From JAIBJN01 sp963830885 (GTDB taxonomy: Bacteria > Actinomycetota > Thermoleophilia > Gaiellales > Gaiellaceae): 64,000 nucleotides of DNA. The stretch's first letter is position 1; every line of letters begins with the position of its first letter. Where the stretch lies: positions 124,001-188,000 of the forward strand of contig CAWHOA010000003.1 in the NCBI GenBank assembly GCA_963830885.1, in the 5' to 3' direction. The notes under the pieces are model-generated. The model was not told the DNA's origin, searched no databases, and saw only the letters and a list, made by a program, of their open reading frames with translations. The translations under genes and the position numbers were made by a program. Positions 1 to 9,253 of the stretch are shown here, piece by piece.

Positions 1-66
1 AGGGGGCTCTGTTAGGGTTTTCCCGGTTCCCCCTAGTCAGCGTAAATGGACGGAAGGAGAGGGCAA

Positions 67-339
67 GTGACGAAGGCCGAGTTCATCGACAAGGTGGCCG
101 ACAAGAGCGGCCTTACCAAACGGGATGCAGCAGCGGCGGTCGACGCGTTCCTCGATTCCATCACCGAAGCGCTCAAGGCCGGCGACGCGGTCTCGTTCAC
201 AGGCTTCGGCAAGTTCTCCGCACAGCAGCGCGCGGCGCGGCAGGGCGTCAATCCGCGCACCGGCGAGCGCGTGCAGATTCCGGCGGCGATCGTCCCCAAG
301 TTCTCCGCCGGCAGCCAGCTCAAGCAGGCGCTCCGCTAA
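67..339 (+). CDS. hup: HU family DNA-binding protein
   Basis: Histone-like DNA-bending protein of the nucleoid. It is about 90 residues, the normal length of HU, and opens TKAEFIDKVADKSGLTKRDA. The DNA-binding arm is recognisable in the central FTGFGKFSAQQRAARQGVNP stretch, followed by RTGERVQIPA. I place the start at GTG 67 because GGAAGGAG at 52-59 is correctly spaced and the residues before it (from ATG 46) are not HU-like. There is no lysine-rich C-terminal tail of the kind seen in mycobacterial HU, so this is the short bacterial form. It is monocistronic, with a hairpin downstream. Confidence 0.93.
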   Translation: MTKAEFIDKVADKSGLTKRDAAAAVDAFLDSITEALKAGDAVSFTGFGKFSAQQRAARQGVNPRTGERVQIPAAIVPKFSAGSQLKQALR

Positions 340-368
340 GCCCTCTCCACTCGGCGGATTGCTTTCGG

Positions 369-386
369 GGGCCGCGCGAGCGGCCC
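369..386 (+). terminator. Hairpin after the HU gene
   Basis: Perfect 7-bp stem GGGCCGC/GCGGCCC with a GCGA loop, 30 bases after the HU stop codon. No T tract follows, which is common for high-GC actinobacterial terminators. Confidence 0.4.
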
Positions 387-417
387 TCGGCCGTTCCGGG
401 GCGCGTCTGGCCACACG

Positions 418-439
418 CGAACGTATGTTCGTGTATGCT
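418..439 (+). promoter_or_regulatory. LexA (SOS) box and -10 element of the nuclease gene
   Basis: CGAACGTATGTTCG at 418-431 matches the Gram-positive LexA consensus CGAACRNRYGTTCG at every position. It is directly followed by TATGCT at 434-439, a -10-like element six bases before the GTG start at 446. A repressor bound here would cover the promoter, so the downstream nuclease is probably DNA-damage inducible. The match is seen; the regulation is inferred. Confidence 0.8.
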
Positions 440-445
440 GGAGCC

Positions 446-2128
446 GTGCAGCTCGCCTTCGACGCGGCCGACCGGCTCGTTGAGCTCGTCGAGGAGCGGC
501 GCGGGCCGGTGGCGGCCGGGGAGGCGGCCCGCGCGCTCTTTGCGCTCGCCCACGCGCCGGAGGGCCTCGCCCGGAGCCTGCTCGACGACGTCGTCGCCGG
601 CGACGCTCGGCTCGCCTGGCGCGGTGCGAACGTCGGGCTCGCCGCACCGCCCGGGTGCGACCTGCCGCTCGAGGCGGCGCGCTTCGTCGTCGTCGACCTG
701 GAGACCACCGGTCTGCGTCCGGCGCAGTCGGCCATCTGCGAGATCGGCGCCGTGCGCGTCGACGGGCTCCTCCCGGCCGGGACGTTCCAGACGCTCGTCG
801 ACCCCGGCGTCCCCATCCCGCCGGTGATCGCAGGGATCACCGGGATCGCCGACCGGGACCTGCGCGGAGCGCCGCGCCCGCCCGCCGCGGTCCGCGACTT
901 CCTCGCCTTCGCCGGCGACCAGGCCGTCATCGTCGCCCACAACGCCCGCTTCGACCTTGCGTTCCTCGACCGGGAGGTGGAGCTGATCACCGGGCGACGG
1001 CTCGCGGCGCCCGTCGTGGACACGGTCGGACTGGCGCGGCGGCTGCTGGCGGGGCGTGTGCCGCGCGTCGGCCTCGCGTCGCTGGCGCAGTTCTTCGGCA
1101 CCTCGGTGCGGCCGTGCCACCGCGCGCTGCCGGACGCGCAGGCGACCGCCGAGATCCTCGTGGCGCTCGTCGGTCTCGCGCAGGAGCGCGGGGCCGGCAC
1201 CGTCGCCGACCTCGTCGAGCTGAGTGCGCCCCGCCGACGCCGCGTCTACGAGAAGCGCTCGCTCGTCTTCGGCGCGCCGACCCGGCCCGGCATCTACGTC
1301 TTCCGTGACGCGAACGGCCAGGCGCTCTACGTCGGCAGGGCGCGAGACCTGCGCGCGCGGCTTCGCTCGTACTTCCGCTCGGAGCGCCAGCGCCCGGCGG
1401 TCGAGGCGGCGCTCGCGGCTGTCGAGCGCGTCGAGTGGGAGGTGCTCGGCTCGGAGCTCGAGGCGGCGCTCGAGGAGCTGCGGCTCATCCGGGAGCTCCG
1501 GCCGCCGGCGAACGCGCGCGGGAAGCGCGGCGGGCGGGGCTTCTACCTGCGGCGGCGCGGCGAGCAGGTCGTCGTCTCGGAGCGGCCGGGCCCACTCGGC
1601 CCTATCGGGAGCCGACGCCGCGCCGAGCGGGCGGCGCGGGCGCTCGCGGGCGCGTCGGAAGACGAGCTGGCCGGCCTGCTCGCCGGTGGCCCGCTGCCGC
1701 GCCTCCGCGTGCGGCTCGCCGATCTCTCCGAATGCCTCCGGTACGAGGACGCGGCGCGCCTGCGCGACCGCATCGACGCGCTCGAGCGGGTCATCCGCGA
1801 GCTGGCGGCGCTCGAGCGGCTCCGCTCGCTCGAGGCCTGCTTGCTGACGCCCGCCTCACCGGCAAGGTTCGCGCGGGCAGTCTTCGTCGCCCGGGGCCGC
1901 GTCGCCGACGCGCGGGTGCTGCCCCCGGGGGCCGGAGCCGTGCTCGAGGTCCGGGCGGGCCTGGCCGCCGCCGGATCGGCCGAGCCTTCTCTCCGGCCCG
2001 AGGACGCGGAGGAGCTGCTGCTTCTGGGAACATTCATCCGCCGCCCGCCGCCGGAGCTCGTCGTCGCCCCGCTGGACGAGCACGCAATCCTCGCGGCCTT
2101 GCGCGATCCGACCGCCGCAGTCGCCTGA
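446..2128 (+). CDS. DEDDh exonuclease / GIY-YIG / UVR-domain nuclease (UvrC-like)
   Basis: Three-part nuclease of about 560 residues. Residues about 80-245 are a DnaQ-like DEDDh exonuclease (VVVDLETTGL, HNARFDLAFL, HRALPDAQAT carry the acidic residues and the late His). Residues about 275-360 are a GIY-YIG domain (PGIYVFRDANGQALYVGRA). A UVR motif (LRYEDAARLRDRI) lies near residue 435. The RNase H-like half and helix-hairpin-helix of true UvrC are missing, so this is the actinobacterial exonuclease-UvrC-like fusion rather than UvrC, presumably acting in repair. I chose GTG 446 because upstream in-frame ATG 425 lies inside the LexA box. Confidence 0.88.
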   Translation: MQLAFDAADRLVELVEERRGPVAAGEAARALFALAHAPEGLARSLLDDVVAGDARLAWRGANVGLAAPPGCDLPLEAARFVVVDLETTGLRPAQSAICEIGAVRVDGLLPAGTFQTLVDPGVPIPPVIAGITGIADRDLRGAPRPPAAVRDFLAFAGDQAVIVAHNARFDLAFLDREVELITGRRLAAPVVDTVGLARRLLAGRVPRVGLASLAQFFGTSVRPCHRALPDAQATAEILVALVGLAQERGAGTVADLVELSAPRRRRVYEKRSLVFGAPTRPGIYVFRDANGQALYVGRARDLRARLRSYFRSERQRPAVEAALAAVERVEWEVLGSELEAALEELRLIRELRPPANARGKRGGRGFYLRRRGEQVVVSERPGPLGPIGSRRRAERAARALAGASEDELAGLLAGGPLPRLRVRLADLSECLRYEDAARLRDRIDALERVIRELAALERLRSLEACLLTPASPARFARAVFVARGRVADARVLPPGAGAVLEVRAGLAAAGSAEPSLRPEDAEELLLLGTFIRRPPPELVVAPLDEHAILAALRDPTAAVA

Positions 2129-2198
2129 GTCCGTTCCGAAGCGAAGCTCTGACCCGTAGGACGGCGTCACTCCGGAACGCGCTCTAAGCTCCCTTCAG

Positions 2199-3134
2199 AT
2201 GGCTCAAGAGCTGGAAGCAGGGGCGCGCGCCGCTGTCGCAGCGCTGACATTTGGCGATCGCGTCGCTGCCGCGGTCGACGCCAAGCGGAGCCAGCTCCTC
2301 GTTGGCCTCGACCCTCGCGCCGAGCTGCTTCCGGTCGAGCTCCGCGGAGACGTCCACCGGGGACGCGCGTCGGCCGCCGACGCTGTGGCGCGCTTCTGCC
2401 GCGGGCTCGTCGACGCGGTCGCGCCGTACGTCGTCGGCGTGAAGCCGCAGCTGGCGTGCTTCGAAGCGCTCGGCGCGGACGGGATCCGGGCGTTCGAGGA
2501 CATCTGCGAGTACGCCCGCGCCGCGAACCTGCTCGTGCTCGCGGACGCCAAGCGCGGCGACATCGGCTCGACCGCCCGTGCCTACGCCGACGCCTACCTC
2601 GAGGAGCACGAGGACAGGCCGCCTCCGGTCGACGCGCTCACCGTGAGCCCGTATCTGGGCAGCGACTCGATCGAGCCCCTCGTCGCGGCGTGCCGCCGCA
2701 CAGGCAGCGGGATCTTCTGCCTGGTGAAGACGTCGAACGCGGGCAGCGCCGACATCCAGGATGCGACGCTCTCGGACGGGCGCCCCCTCTGGCAGCACGT
2801 CGCGGAGCTCGTCGACGGCTGGGGCGAGGATCTCGTCGGCGAGCGCGGACTCTCGAGCGTCGGCGCCGTGGTCGGTGCCACCTATCCGCGCGCAATCGGC
2901 GAGGCGAGGCGGCTGATGCCGCGGTCGATCCTGCTTCTGCCTGGAATCGGCGCGCAGGGGGGCACGCCCGCAGACGTCGCGCGCGCCTTCACGAGTGGGC
3001 CCGCGAGCGCGCTCGTGCCGGTGTCACGTGCCGTGATCTACGCCTTCCGCGTCGACGGCGCCGACTGGCGCAAGGCGGCCGCGGCGGAGGCGGCCCGCCT
3101 CCGCGGCGAGGTCTGGGCGGTGTCGGGCTGGTGA
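2199..3134 (+). CDS. pyrF: Orotidine 5'-phosphate decarboxylase
   Basis: Decarboxylates OMP to UMP, the last step of de novo pyrimidine synthesis, in the cytosol. The catalytic charged loop is visible as ADAKRGDIGST, and the phosphate-binding end as LLLPGIGAQGG. The 311-residue length fits the longer family-2 enzymes. The ATG is preceded by TAAGCT at 2185-2190 eight bases upstream, so the transcript may be leaderless. No other pyrimidine gene is nearby; instead its stop overlaps the start of a LysM protein gene. Confidence 0.95.
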   Translation: MAQELEAGARAAVAALTFGDRVAAAVDAKRSQLLVGLDPRAELLPVELRGDVHRGRASAADAVARFCRGLVDAVAPYVVGVKPQLACFEALGADGIRAFEDICEYARAANLLVLADAKRGDIGSTARAYADAYLEEHEDRPPPVDALTVSPYLGSDSIEPLVAACRRTGSGIFCLVKTSNAGSADIQDATLSDGRPLWQHVAELVDGWGEDLVGERGLSSVGAVVGATYPRAIGEARRLMPRSILLLPGIGAQGGTPADVARAFTSGPASALVPVSRAVIYAFRVDGADWRKAAAAEAARLRGEVWAVSGW

Positions 3135-3538
3135 ATGACGACCAGATCAGAATCTGGATCGCCCGCTTGGCAGCGCCGCTGGCCTTCTTCTTCGCGGCCA
3201 CCGTGCTCGTGATCTTGGTGCAGCGTGCCCTCGAGTCCGACGCCGGCGAGGCGGGCACGAACTCGACCTCGACCGAGGAGGTCGACACGGGCCCCGTGAC
3301 GACCTCGCCCAACCAGCCCACGGCGCTGCCGCGCGCCTGCCGCAAGGCGCTCTACGTCGTCAGGTCCGGGGACACGCTCGAGTCGATCGCCGCGAAGTGC
3401 GAAGTGCCGCTCTCCGACATGCTCGAGCTGAACCCGGACATCGACCCGCTCACGCTCAACCCCGGCGACCGCATCCGTATCCGGTCGCGGGAGGAGCAGC
3501 GGGAGCTGAAGCAGCAGAACCAGCAGGACCAGGCGTAG
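3131..3538 (+). CDS. Membrane-anchored LysM-domain protein
   Basis: Small protein of about 135 residues with one N-terminal membrane helix (about 14-32, APLAFFFAATVLVILV), a low-complexity Ser/Thr/Glu linker and a LysM domain at about residues 73-118 (YVVRSGDTLESIAAKCEVPL, then LELNPDIDPLTLNPGDRIRI). LysM binds peptidoglycan glycan chains, so the protein likely sits at the cell wall. The start is GTG 3131, overlapping the pyrF stop by four bases, which implies translational coupling. The C-terminus is charged and Gln-rich. Its partner is unknown. Confidence 0.85.
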   Translation: MNDDQIRIWIARLAAPLAFFFAATVLVILVQRALESDAGEAGTNSTSTEEVDTGPVTTSPNQPTALPRACRKALYVVRSGDTLESIAAKCEVPLSDMLELNPDIDPLTLNPGDRIRIRSREEQRELKQQNQQDQA

Positions 3539-3547
3539 GACGCTCGG

Positions 3548-3862
3548 CTAGGAGTCCAGACGGCGGCCGAGCGCCTTGACCGCATGGACGCCCGCAAGCG
3601 CGATCGTCAGCACGGGGTTCCCGAGGGTCGTGAGCTCGACTGCGCCGGTCTGGCGCTCGCGGCGGCGCCGCGGGATGGTGAGGGTTCGCGGCGCGCTGCC
3701 GAGCGGCAGGACGCGCTCGGTCGCCCGGCGCTCCTCGCCGCCCCAGACGAAGAGCCGCGTCGGACGGAGCTCGAAGCCGCCCAGGCCCTTGACCTCGACC
3801 TGAAGCGACCGCTCGACGTTGCGGACGCGTTCGGGCTTCGTCTCCTTCTGCTCCTCGGCCAT
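3548..3862 (-). CDS. Conserved hypothetical protein
   Basis: About 104 residues. I do not recognise a family. The sequence has a Glu/Lys-rich start, then a beta-rich middle (SLQVEVKGLGGFELRPTRL) and a hydrophobic stretch near the end (GNPVLTIALAGVHAVKALG) that could be a membrane or packing helix. ATG 3862 is chosen over ATG 3898 because the longer form would run across the promoter and start of the divergent carboxypeptidase gene at 3887. Codon positions are GC-rich as in neighbouring genes, and both strands are open here, so the call is moderate. Confidence 0.6.
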   Translation of the reverse strand: MAEEQKETKPERVRNVERSLQVEVKGLGGFELRPTRLFVWGGEERRATERVLPLGSAPRTLTIPRRRRERQTGAVELTTLGNPVLTIALAGVHAVKALGRRLDS

Positions 3863-3886
3863 CGTTTCGAGGATAGCCTGGGAGAC

Positions 3887-5047
3887 GTGCGAAAGCACGC
3901 CGCCGTCATCGTCCTCGCGCTCCTCGTCACCGCCGGCCTCGCCGGCGCCGCCGGAGCGTCCGAACCACCGCCCGTGCAGGCGCGTGCCGTCCTCGTAGCG
4001 GACGGGAGCACGGGAGAGGTCCTCTACGAGCGCAACGCCGACCGACGCATGGCGATGGCGAGCATCACGAAGCTGATGACCGCGCTCGTCACGCTCGAGA
4101 ACGCCCGTCCCAGGGACATAGTTACCGTTTCCCCGCGGGCCGTCGCGCCGGGTGGCTCGTCCATCTTCCTGACGGCCGGCGAGCGGCTGCGCGTGCGCGA
4201 CCTCCTCGCCGCCGCGCTGATCCAGAGCGCGAACGACTCAGCCTTCGCACTTGCCGCCGAGGTCGGTGACGGGAGCATCAGGCGCTTCGTCCGGATGATG
4301 AACGCGAAGGCCGAGGAGCTGGGGCTCGACGGGACGCACTACGTGCGGCCGGACGGGCTCGACGTCGCCGGACACGTCTCGACCGCGCGGGACACGTTGC
4401 GCCTCGCGCGCGAGGCCATGCGCGAGCCGCTCGTCCGCGCGCTCGTCCGCAAGCAGACGGCGCAGATCCCGCCGGGCCGCACCCTCCAGAGCTGGAACGA
4501 CCTTCTCGAGACGTTCCCAGGGCTGATCGGCGTCAAGACCGGCCACACCGACAACGCCGGCTGGGCCCAGGTCGCCGCCGCCCGCCGCGGGCCGTCAACC
4601 ATCTACGCGGTCCTCCTCGGGAGCCCGTCGCGGGCGAAGCGGAACGCCGATCTGTCCGAGCTCATGGAGTGGGCGTTCGACCAGTACGCGACGTACGCGC
4701 TCGTTCGCGAGGGCGAGCGCTACGCCACCGCGGCCGTGCCCTTCGCCGACGACGAGCAGCTCGAGCTCGTCGCCGCCGAAGGGGCGTCGAAGCTCGTCCG
4801 GCTCGGCGACGGCTCGCAGTTCGTGGAGCGCGTTGTGGCGCCGACGATGGTCGAGCTCCCGGTGGCCAAAGGCCAGAAGCTCGGCGAGGTCGTGGTCATG
4901 GGCGACAACGGGGAGGTCGCGCGCGTCGATCTCGTCGCGACCCGGGACATCCCCGCGCCGAGCGTCGAGGAGCGGGCGCGCTGGTACGCCGACCGCGCTC
5001 TCGACGAGGCAGGCGACATCCTCGCCTCGGCGATCCCGGGCCTCTGA
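3887..5047 (+). CDS. D-alanyl-D-alanine carboxypeptidase (peptidase S11)
   Basis: Penicillin-binding protein that removes the terminal D-Ala of peptidoglycan pentapeptides outside the membrane. A signal peptide covers residues 1-24 (HAAVIVLALLVTAGLAGAAGA). All three catalytic motifs are present: SITK (SxxK), SAN (SxN) and KTG. A PBP5-like beta-rich domain follows the catalytic domain. The start is GTG 3887, with TAGCCT seven bases upstream. The gene is divergent from the small gene at 3548-3862. Length of about 386 residues is normal for the DacA/DacB family; I cannot tell which. Confidence 0.92.
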   Translation: MRKHAAVIVLALLVTAGLAGAAGASEPPPVQARAVLVADGSTGEVLYERNADRRMAMASITKLMTALVTLENARPRDIVTVSPRAVAPGGSSIFLTAGERLRVRDLLAAALIQSANDSAFALAAEVGDGSIRRFVRMMNAKAEELGLDGTHYVRPDGLDVAGHVSTARDTLRLAREAMREPLVRALVRKQTAQIPPGRTLQSWNDLLETFPGLIGVKTGHTDNAGWAQVAAARRGPSTIYAVLLGSPSRAKRNADLSELMEWAFDQYATYALVREGERYATAAVPFADDEQLELVAAEGASKLVRLGDGSQFVERVVAPTMVELPVAKGQKLGEVVVMGDNGEVARVDLVATRDIPAPSVEERARWYADRALDEAGDILASAIPGL

Positions 5048-5106
5048 AACGGGCCTGAATCCATCTCGGCTAGGATCGCGCCGGTGCCTTCTCCGCACCC
5101 AGTCGG

Positions 5107-6066
5107 ATGATCGTCACCGTCACGCTCAACGCCGCGATCGACCGGACGCTCGTGGTGCCGAGCTTCCAGCCCGGCCAGCGGCACCGGGCCAGCGTCGGCT
5201 TTCCCAGCGCGGGCGGAAAGGGGATCAACGTCGCACGCGCCCTCAAGCGCCTCGGCGCCCCGGTTGTCTGCACCGGCCTCGCCGGCGGCCGCACGGGCAC
5301 GCTCCTCGTCGAGGAGCTGACCCACGAGGGGATCCTCAACGACTTCGTGCGGATCGGCGGCGAGTCGCGCACGTCGATCGCCGTCCTCGACCCGACGTCG
5401 AACCAGTACACGGAGATCAACGAGTGGGGCCCCGAGGTGACGGAGGAGGAGCTACAGATCCTCCGCGAGAAGCTGGCGTACCTCGCCCAGCGGGCGGAGT
5501 TCGTGGTGCTCTCCGGCTCGCTGCCTCGGGCGGTCGACCCAGGCTTCTACGGCGAGCTCGTGCGCGAGCTGAACCGCGGCCAGCTGCTCACCGTGGTGGA
5601 TTCCGAGGGCGAGCCGCTCCGGCTCGCGGTCGAGGCCGAGCCGTACCTCGTCTCGCCGAACCAGCAGGAGGCCGAGGCGCTCGTCGGGCACGAGTTCGTG
5701 GACGAGGAGGATCTCGCCGCGGGCCTCGACGAGATCGCCGACCTGGGCGCGCGCAACGTCCTCATCACCCAGGAGGCGGGGTGCTACGCGCTCCTCCGCG
5801 AGGATCGCACCGAGCTGCGCATCCGCGCCGAGGCGCCCCGCGTGGAGCCCGTCTCCGAGGTCGGCGCCGGCGACACGCTCCTCGCCGGTTTCCTCGCGGC
5901 GCGGGCTGCGGGGAAGCCGTTCGACGAGGCCGTGCGGTCCGCCGTCGCGGCCGGCGTCGCGTCGGTGCTCGAGGCGGGCGCGGGCCGCTTCGACCCGCGC
6001 GAGGCGAGCCGGCTTGCCTCGCTCGTCCAGCTCGAGCACATCGAGCGCGTGCCGCACGAGGGCTAG
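5107..6066 (+). CDS. PfkB-family hexose-phosphate kinase (1-phosphofructokinase type)
   Basis: Ribokinase-fold kinase phosphorylating a sugar phosphate, most like FruK/LacC/PfkB. The N-terminal start MIVTVTLNAAIDRTL and the AGGKGINVARAL substrate motif are typical of 1-phosphofructokinases, and the anion hole/catalytic base motif GAGDTLLAGFLAA is near the C-terminus. No PTS or fructose genes are adjacent, so the substrate (fructose 1-phosphate, fructose 6-phosphate or tagatose 6-phosphate) is not settled by context. TAGGAT at 5071-5076 is a likely -10, giving a leader of about 25 bases. Confidence 0.88.
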   Translation: MIVTVTLNAAIDRTLVVPSFQPGQRHRASVGFPSAGGKGINVARALKRLGAPVVCTGLAGGRTGTLLVEELTHEGILNDFVRIGGESRTSIAVLDPTSNQYTEINEWGPEVTEEELQILREKLAYLAQRAEFVVLSGSLPRAVDPGFYGELVRELNRGQLLTVVDSEGEPLRLAVEAEPYLVSPNQQEAEALVGHEFVDEEDLAAGLDEIADLGARNVLITQEAGCYALLREDRTELRIRAEAPRVEPVSEVGAGDTLLAGFLAARAAGKPFDEAVRSAVAAGVASVLEAGAGRFDPREASRLASLVQLEHIERVPHEG

Positions 6067-6100
6067 CTGGGCTTGGCGGAGGGCCAGCAGGCCCGATTGG

Positions 6101-6106
6101 TACGAT
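6101..6106 (+). promoter_or_regulatory. -10 element of guaB
   Basis: TACGAT seven bases before GTG 6114, matching the TANNNT spacing seen at other leaderless starts in the window. Confidence 0.5.
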
Positions 6107-6113
6107 CGCTTCG

Positions 6114-7626
6114 GTGAGCGTGGAGCTGCGTCAGGACGAGATCGAGCGCCTTCTCGTCCTGGAGCGCAAGTTCGCCAAGGAAGGGCTGACCTTCGACGAC
6201 GTGCTCCTCGTCCCGTCCGAGTCGGGCGTGCTGCCCGGCGAGGCTTCGACACGCACGCGCCTGACGCGCGCGATCGACCTCCAGATTCCGATCGTCTCGG
6301 CGGCGATGGACACCGTCACCGAGGCGCGCGCGGCGATCGCGCTCGCGCGCGAGGGAGGCATCGGTGTCGTCCACCGTAACCTCTCGGTCGAGGCGCAGGC
6401 CGCCGAGGTGGACAAGGTCAAGCGCTCCGAGGCGGGAATGATCGTCGAGCCCGTGACGCTCCCGCCCGATGCGCCCGTCGCTGCGGCGCTCCAGATCATG
6501 GAGACGTACAGGATCTCCGGCGTTCCGGTCACCGACGAGGACGGCCGCCTGGTCGGCATCCTCACGAACCGCGACCTCCGCTTCGAGGACGACACGGCGC
6601 GGCCCGTCTCCGACCTGATGACCGCGACCGATCTGGTGACGGTCCCGGTCGGGCACGACGCTGGAGGAGGCGCGCGCCGTCCTCCACCGGCACAAGATCG
6701 AGAAGCTCCCGGTCGTCGATCCCGACGGCCGGCTCAAGGGCCTCATCACCGTCAAGGACATCTCGAAGCGGATCCAGTATCCGCTGGCGACGAAGGACGA
6801 GCAGGGAAGACTGCGCGTGGCCGGGGCCGTGGGCACCGGGCCCGAAGGGCTCGAGCGGGCGGCCGCCCTCGTGGAGGAGGAGGTGGACGTCCTCGTCGTC
6901 GACACGTCGCACGGCCACTCGGTGGGCGTGCTGGAGGCCGTGCGGGAGCTGCGCGTGCGCTATGACGTCTCGATCGTCGCCGGCAACGTGGCCACCCCCG
7001 AGGCGACGGCGGCCCTGATCGACGCGGGCGCCGACGCGGTCAAGGTCGGCATGGGCCCCGGCGCGATCTGCACGACGCGGGTCGTCGCCGGCATCGGCGT
7101 CCCGCAGGTGACCGCCGTCTACGACTGCGCGCAGGTTGCCGCCCGCGACGGCGTGCCAGTCATCGCCGACGGCGGCATCCAGTTCTCGGGCGACATCGCC
7201 AAGGCGATCGCCGCCGGCGCCGACACGGTCATGCTCGGCGGCCTCCTGGCCGGGACCGACGAGAGCCCCGGCGAGGTCGTCTTCCACCAGGGCGAGCAGT
7301 TCAAGGAGTACCGCGGCATGGGCTCGCTCGGCGCCATGCGCGAGCGCCATTCGAGCGACCGGTACTTCCAGCAGGACGTCGAAGAGGTCGGCAAGCTCGT
7401 GCCCGAGGGGATCGAGGGGCGGGTCGCGTACAAGGGGCCGATCCGCAACGTCGTCCAGCAGCTCGTCGGCGGGCTCCGCCAGGCGATGGGCTACTGCGGC
7501 GCCGCCACGATCGAGGAGCTGAAGGAGGCGCGCTTCGTCCGGGTGACCTCCGCGGGCCAGCGCGAGAGCCACCCGCACGACGTCGCCATCGTCAAGGAAG
7601 CGCCGAACTACCGGCCCGGCCGCTAG
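6114..7626 (+). CDS. guaB: IMP dehydrogenase (one frame break)
   Basis: Oxidises IMP to XMP with NAD, the committed step of GMP synthesis. The N-terminal part to about residue 180 (KEGLTFDDVLLVPSES, CBS domain) is in one frame. The rest (CBS end, MGPGAICTTR with the catalytic Cys, flap region) is in the next. Removing one G from GGG at 6651-6653 rejoins them as VPVGTTLEEARAVLHRHKIE, which is normal IMPDH sequence. Because the enzyme is usually essential and both halves are well conserved, I read this as one functional gene with a base-calling error. Start GTG 6114. guaA follows 46 bases later. Confidence 0.9.
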
Positions 7627-7672
7627 TGCTCCTCCAGGCAATGAGCGCCCGTCACTACCTGAAGGAGCACTG

Positions 7673-9253
7673 ATGGGGGAAGTAGTTCCGCTCCCCATCG
7701 CCGAGCCCGCACCCGAAGAGCGTCCCGTCCTCGTCGTCGACTTCGGCGGCCAGTACTCGCAGCTGATCGCCCGGCGCGTCCGCGAGTGCCGTGTCTACTC
7801 GGAGCTCGTCCACCACACCACGTCGCCGGCGGCGATCGCGGCGCGGCGCCCGCTGGCGCTCGTCCTCTCGGGCGGGCCGGCCTCGGTCTACGCCGAGGGC
7901 GCGCCGGACGCGGACCCCGGGATCTTCGGGCTGGGCGTCCCCGTGCTCGGCATCTGCTACGGCATGCAGCTGATGGCGCGCGACCTCGGCGGCCGGGTCG
8001 AGCGCACGGGCGGCGCCGAGTTCGGCCGAGCGGACGTGCGCGTCGAGCCTGACAGCGAGCTCTTCGGTGGACTGCCCGCAGAGCAGGTGGGGTGGATGAG
8101 CCACGGCGACTCGGTGACGGCGCCGCCGGAGGGGGCGCGCGTCACGGCCTCTTCGCGCTCGACGCCGATCGCCGGTTTCGAGGACCCCGACCGCGGCCTC
8201 TACGGGATCCAGTTCCACCCGGAGGTGCTGCACACCGAGCACGGAACGGAGATTCTCAAGAACTTCCTCTACCGCGTGGCCGACGCGCCCCCGGTCTGGA
8301 CGGCGGCGGCGGTGATCGAGGAGGAGGTCGCCCGCATCCGCGCTCAGGTCGGGCGCGAGCGCGTGCTCTGCGGGTTGTCGGGCGGTGTCGACTCGGCGGT
8401 CGCCGCTCTCCTCGTCCACAAGGCCGTGGGGGAGCAGCTCACCTGCGTCTTCGTCGACCACGGTCTCCTGCGCAAGGACGAGGCGGCGCAGGTCGTCGAG
8501 ACGTTCGGCAAGCACTTCCACGTCCCGCTCCTGCACGTCGACGCGCGCGAGCGCTTCCTCGCCCGGCTCGCGGGGGTCACCGATCCCGAGGAGAAGCGCA
8601 AGGCGATCGGCGAGGAGTTCATCCGGGTCTTCGAGGAGGAGGCGCGCACGCTCGGCGACGTCCGCTTCCTCGTGCAGGGCACGCTCTACTCGGACGTGAT
8701 CGAGTCGGGCGGCTCGGGCGACGGCATCGCCGCGACGATCAAGTCGCACCACAACGTCGGCGGCCTTCCCGAGGTGATGGACCTCGAGCTTGTCGAGCCG
8801 CTGCGGATGCTCTTCAAGGACGAGGTGCGCCGGGTCGGCGAGGAGCTGGGGCTTCCCGAGGAGATGGTCTGGCGCCATCCATTCCCCGGGCCGGGCCTGG
8901 CAATCCGCATCATCGGCGACGTCACCGAGGAGCGGCTCGCGACATTGCGCGAGGCGGACGCGATCCTGCTCGAAGAGGTGCGCCGGGCCGGGCTGTACCG
9001 CGAGCTCTGGCAGTGCTTCGCCGTCCTGCCTGCGATCCGCTCCGTCGGCGTCCAGGGCGACGAGCGCACCTACGCGTACCCGATCGTCATCCGCGCGGTC
9101 ACATCCGAGGACGCCATGACCGCCGACTGGGCGCGCCTGCCCTACGACCTGTTGGAGACGATCTCCACGCGGATCATCAACGAGATCCCTGCGGTGAACC
9201 GCGTCGCACTCGACCTCTCCTCGAAGCCGCCGGCGACGATCGAGTGGGAGTAA
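7673..9253 (+). CDS. guaA: GMP synthase (glutamine-hydrolysing)
   Basis: Amidates XMP to GMP. Class I amidotransferase domain at residues about 15-205, with nucleophile Cys in GICYGMQL and His in QFHPEVLH. ATP pyrophosphatase domain with P-loop GLSGGVDSAVAA at about 235, then the dimerisation domain with HPFPGPGLAIR and the C-terminal PATIEWE. The 526-residue length is typical. The start ATG has GAAGGAG about six bases upstream. It lies directly after guaB, giving an IMP-to-GMP pair; the last 10 bases overlap the start of a small zinc-ribbon gene. Confidence 0.97.
   Translation: MGEVVPLPIAEPAPEERPVLVVDFGGQYSQLIARRVRECRVYSELVHHTTSPAAIAARRPLALVLSGGPASVYAEGAPDADPGIFGLGVPVLGICYGMQLMARDLGGRVERTGGAEFGRADVRVEPDSELFGGLPAEQVGWMSHGDSVTAPPEGARVTASSRSTPIAGFEDPDRGLYGIQFHPEVLHTEHGTEILKNFLYRVADAPPVWTAAAVIEEEVARIRAQVGRERVLCGLSGGVDSAVAALLVHKAVGEQLTCVFVDHGLLRKDEAAQVVETFGKHFHVPLLHVDARERFLARLAGVTDPEEKRKAIGEEFIRVFEEEARTLGDVRFLVQGTLYSDVIESGGSGDGIAATIKSHHNVGGLPEVMDLELVEPLRMLFKDEVRRVGEELGLPEEMVWRHPFPGPGLAIRIIGDVTEERLATLREADAILLEEVRRAGLYRELWQCFAVLPAIRSVGVQGDERTYAYPIVIRAVTSEDAMTADWARLPYDLLETISTRIINEIPAVNRVALDLSSKPPATIEWE

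Noticed and set aside
1..34. AGGGGG...CCCCCT hairpin at the window edge resembling the end of a signal-recognition RNA or terminator
   Set aside because: Too little sequence, no T run and no conserved RNA core; the upstream gene is outside the window.
125..445. N-terminal extension of the UvrC-like nuclease reaching back into the HU gene
   Set aside because: It is the shadow of HU in another frame; the LexA box, -10 element and GTG 446 define the start.
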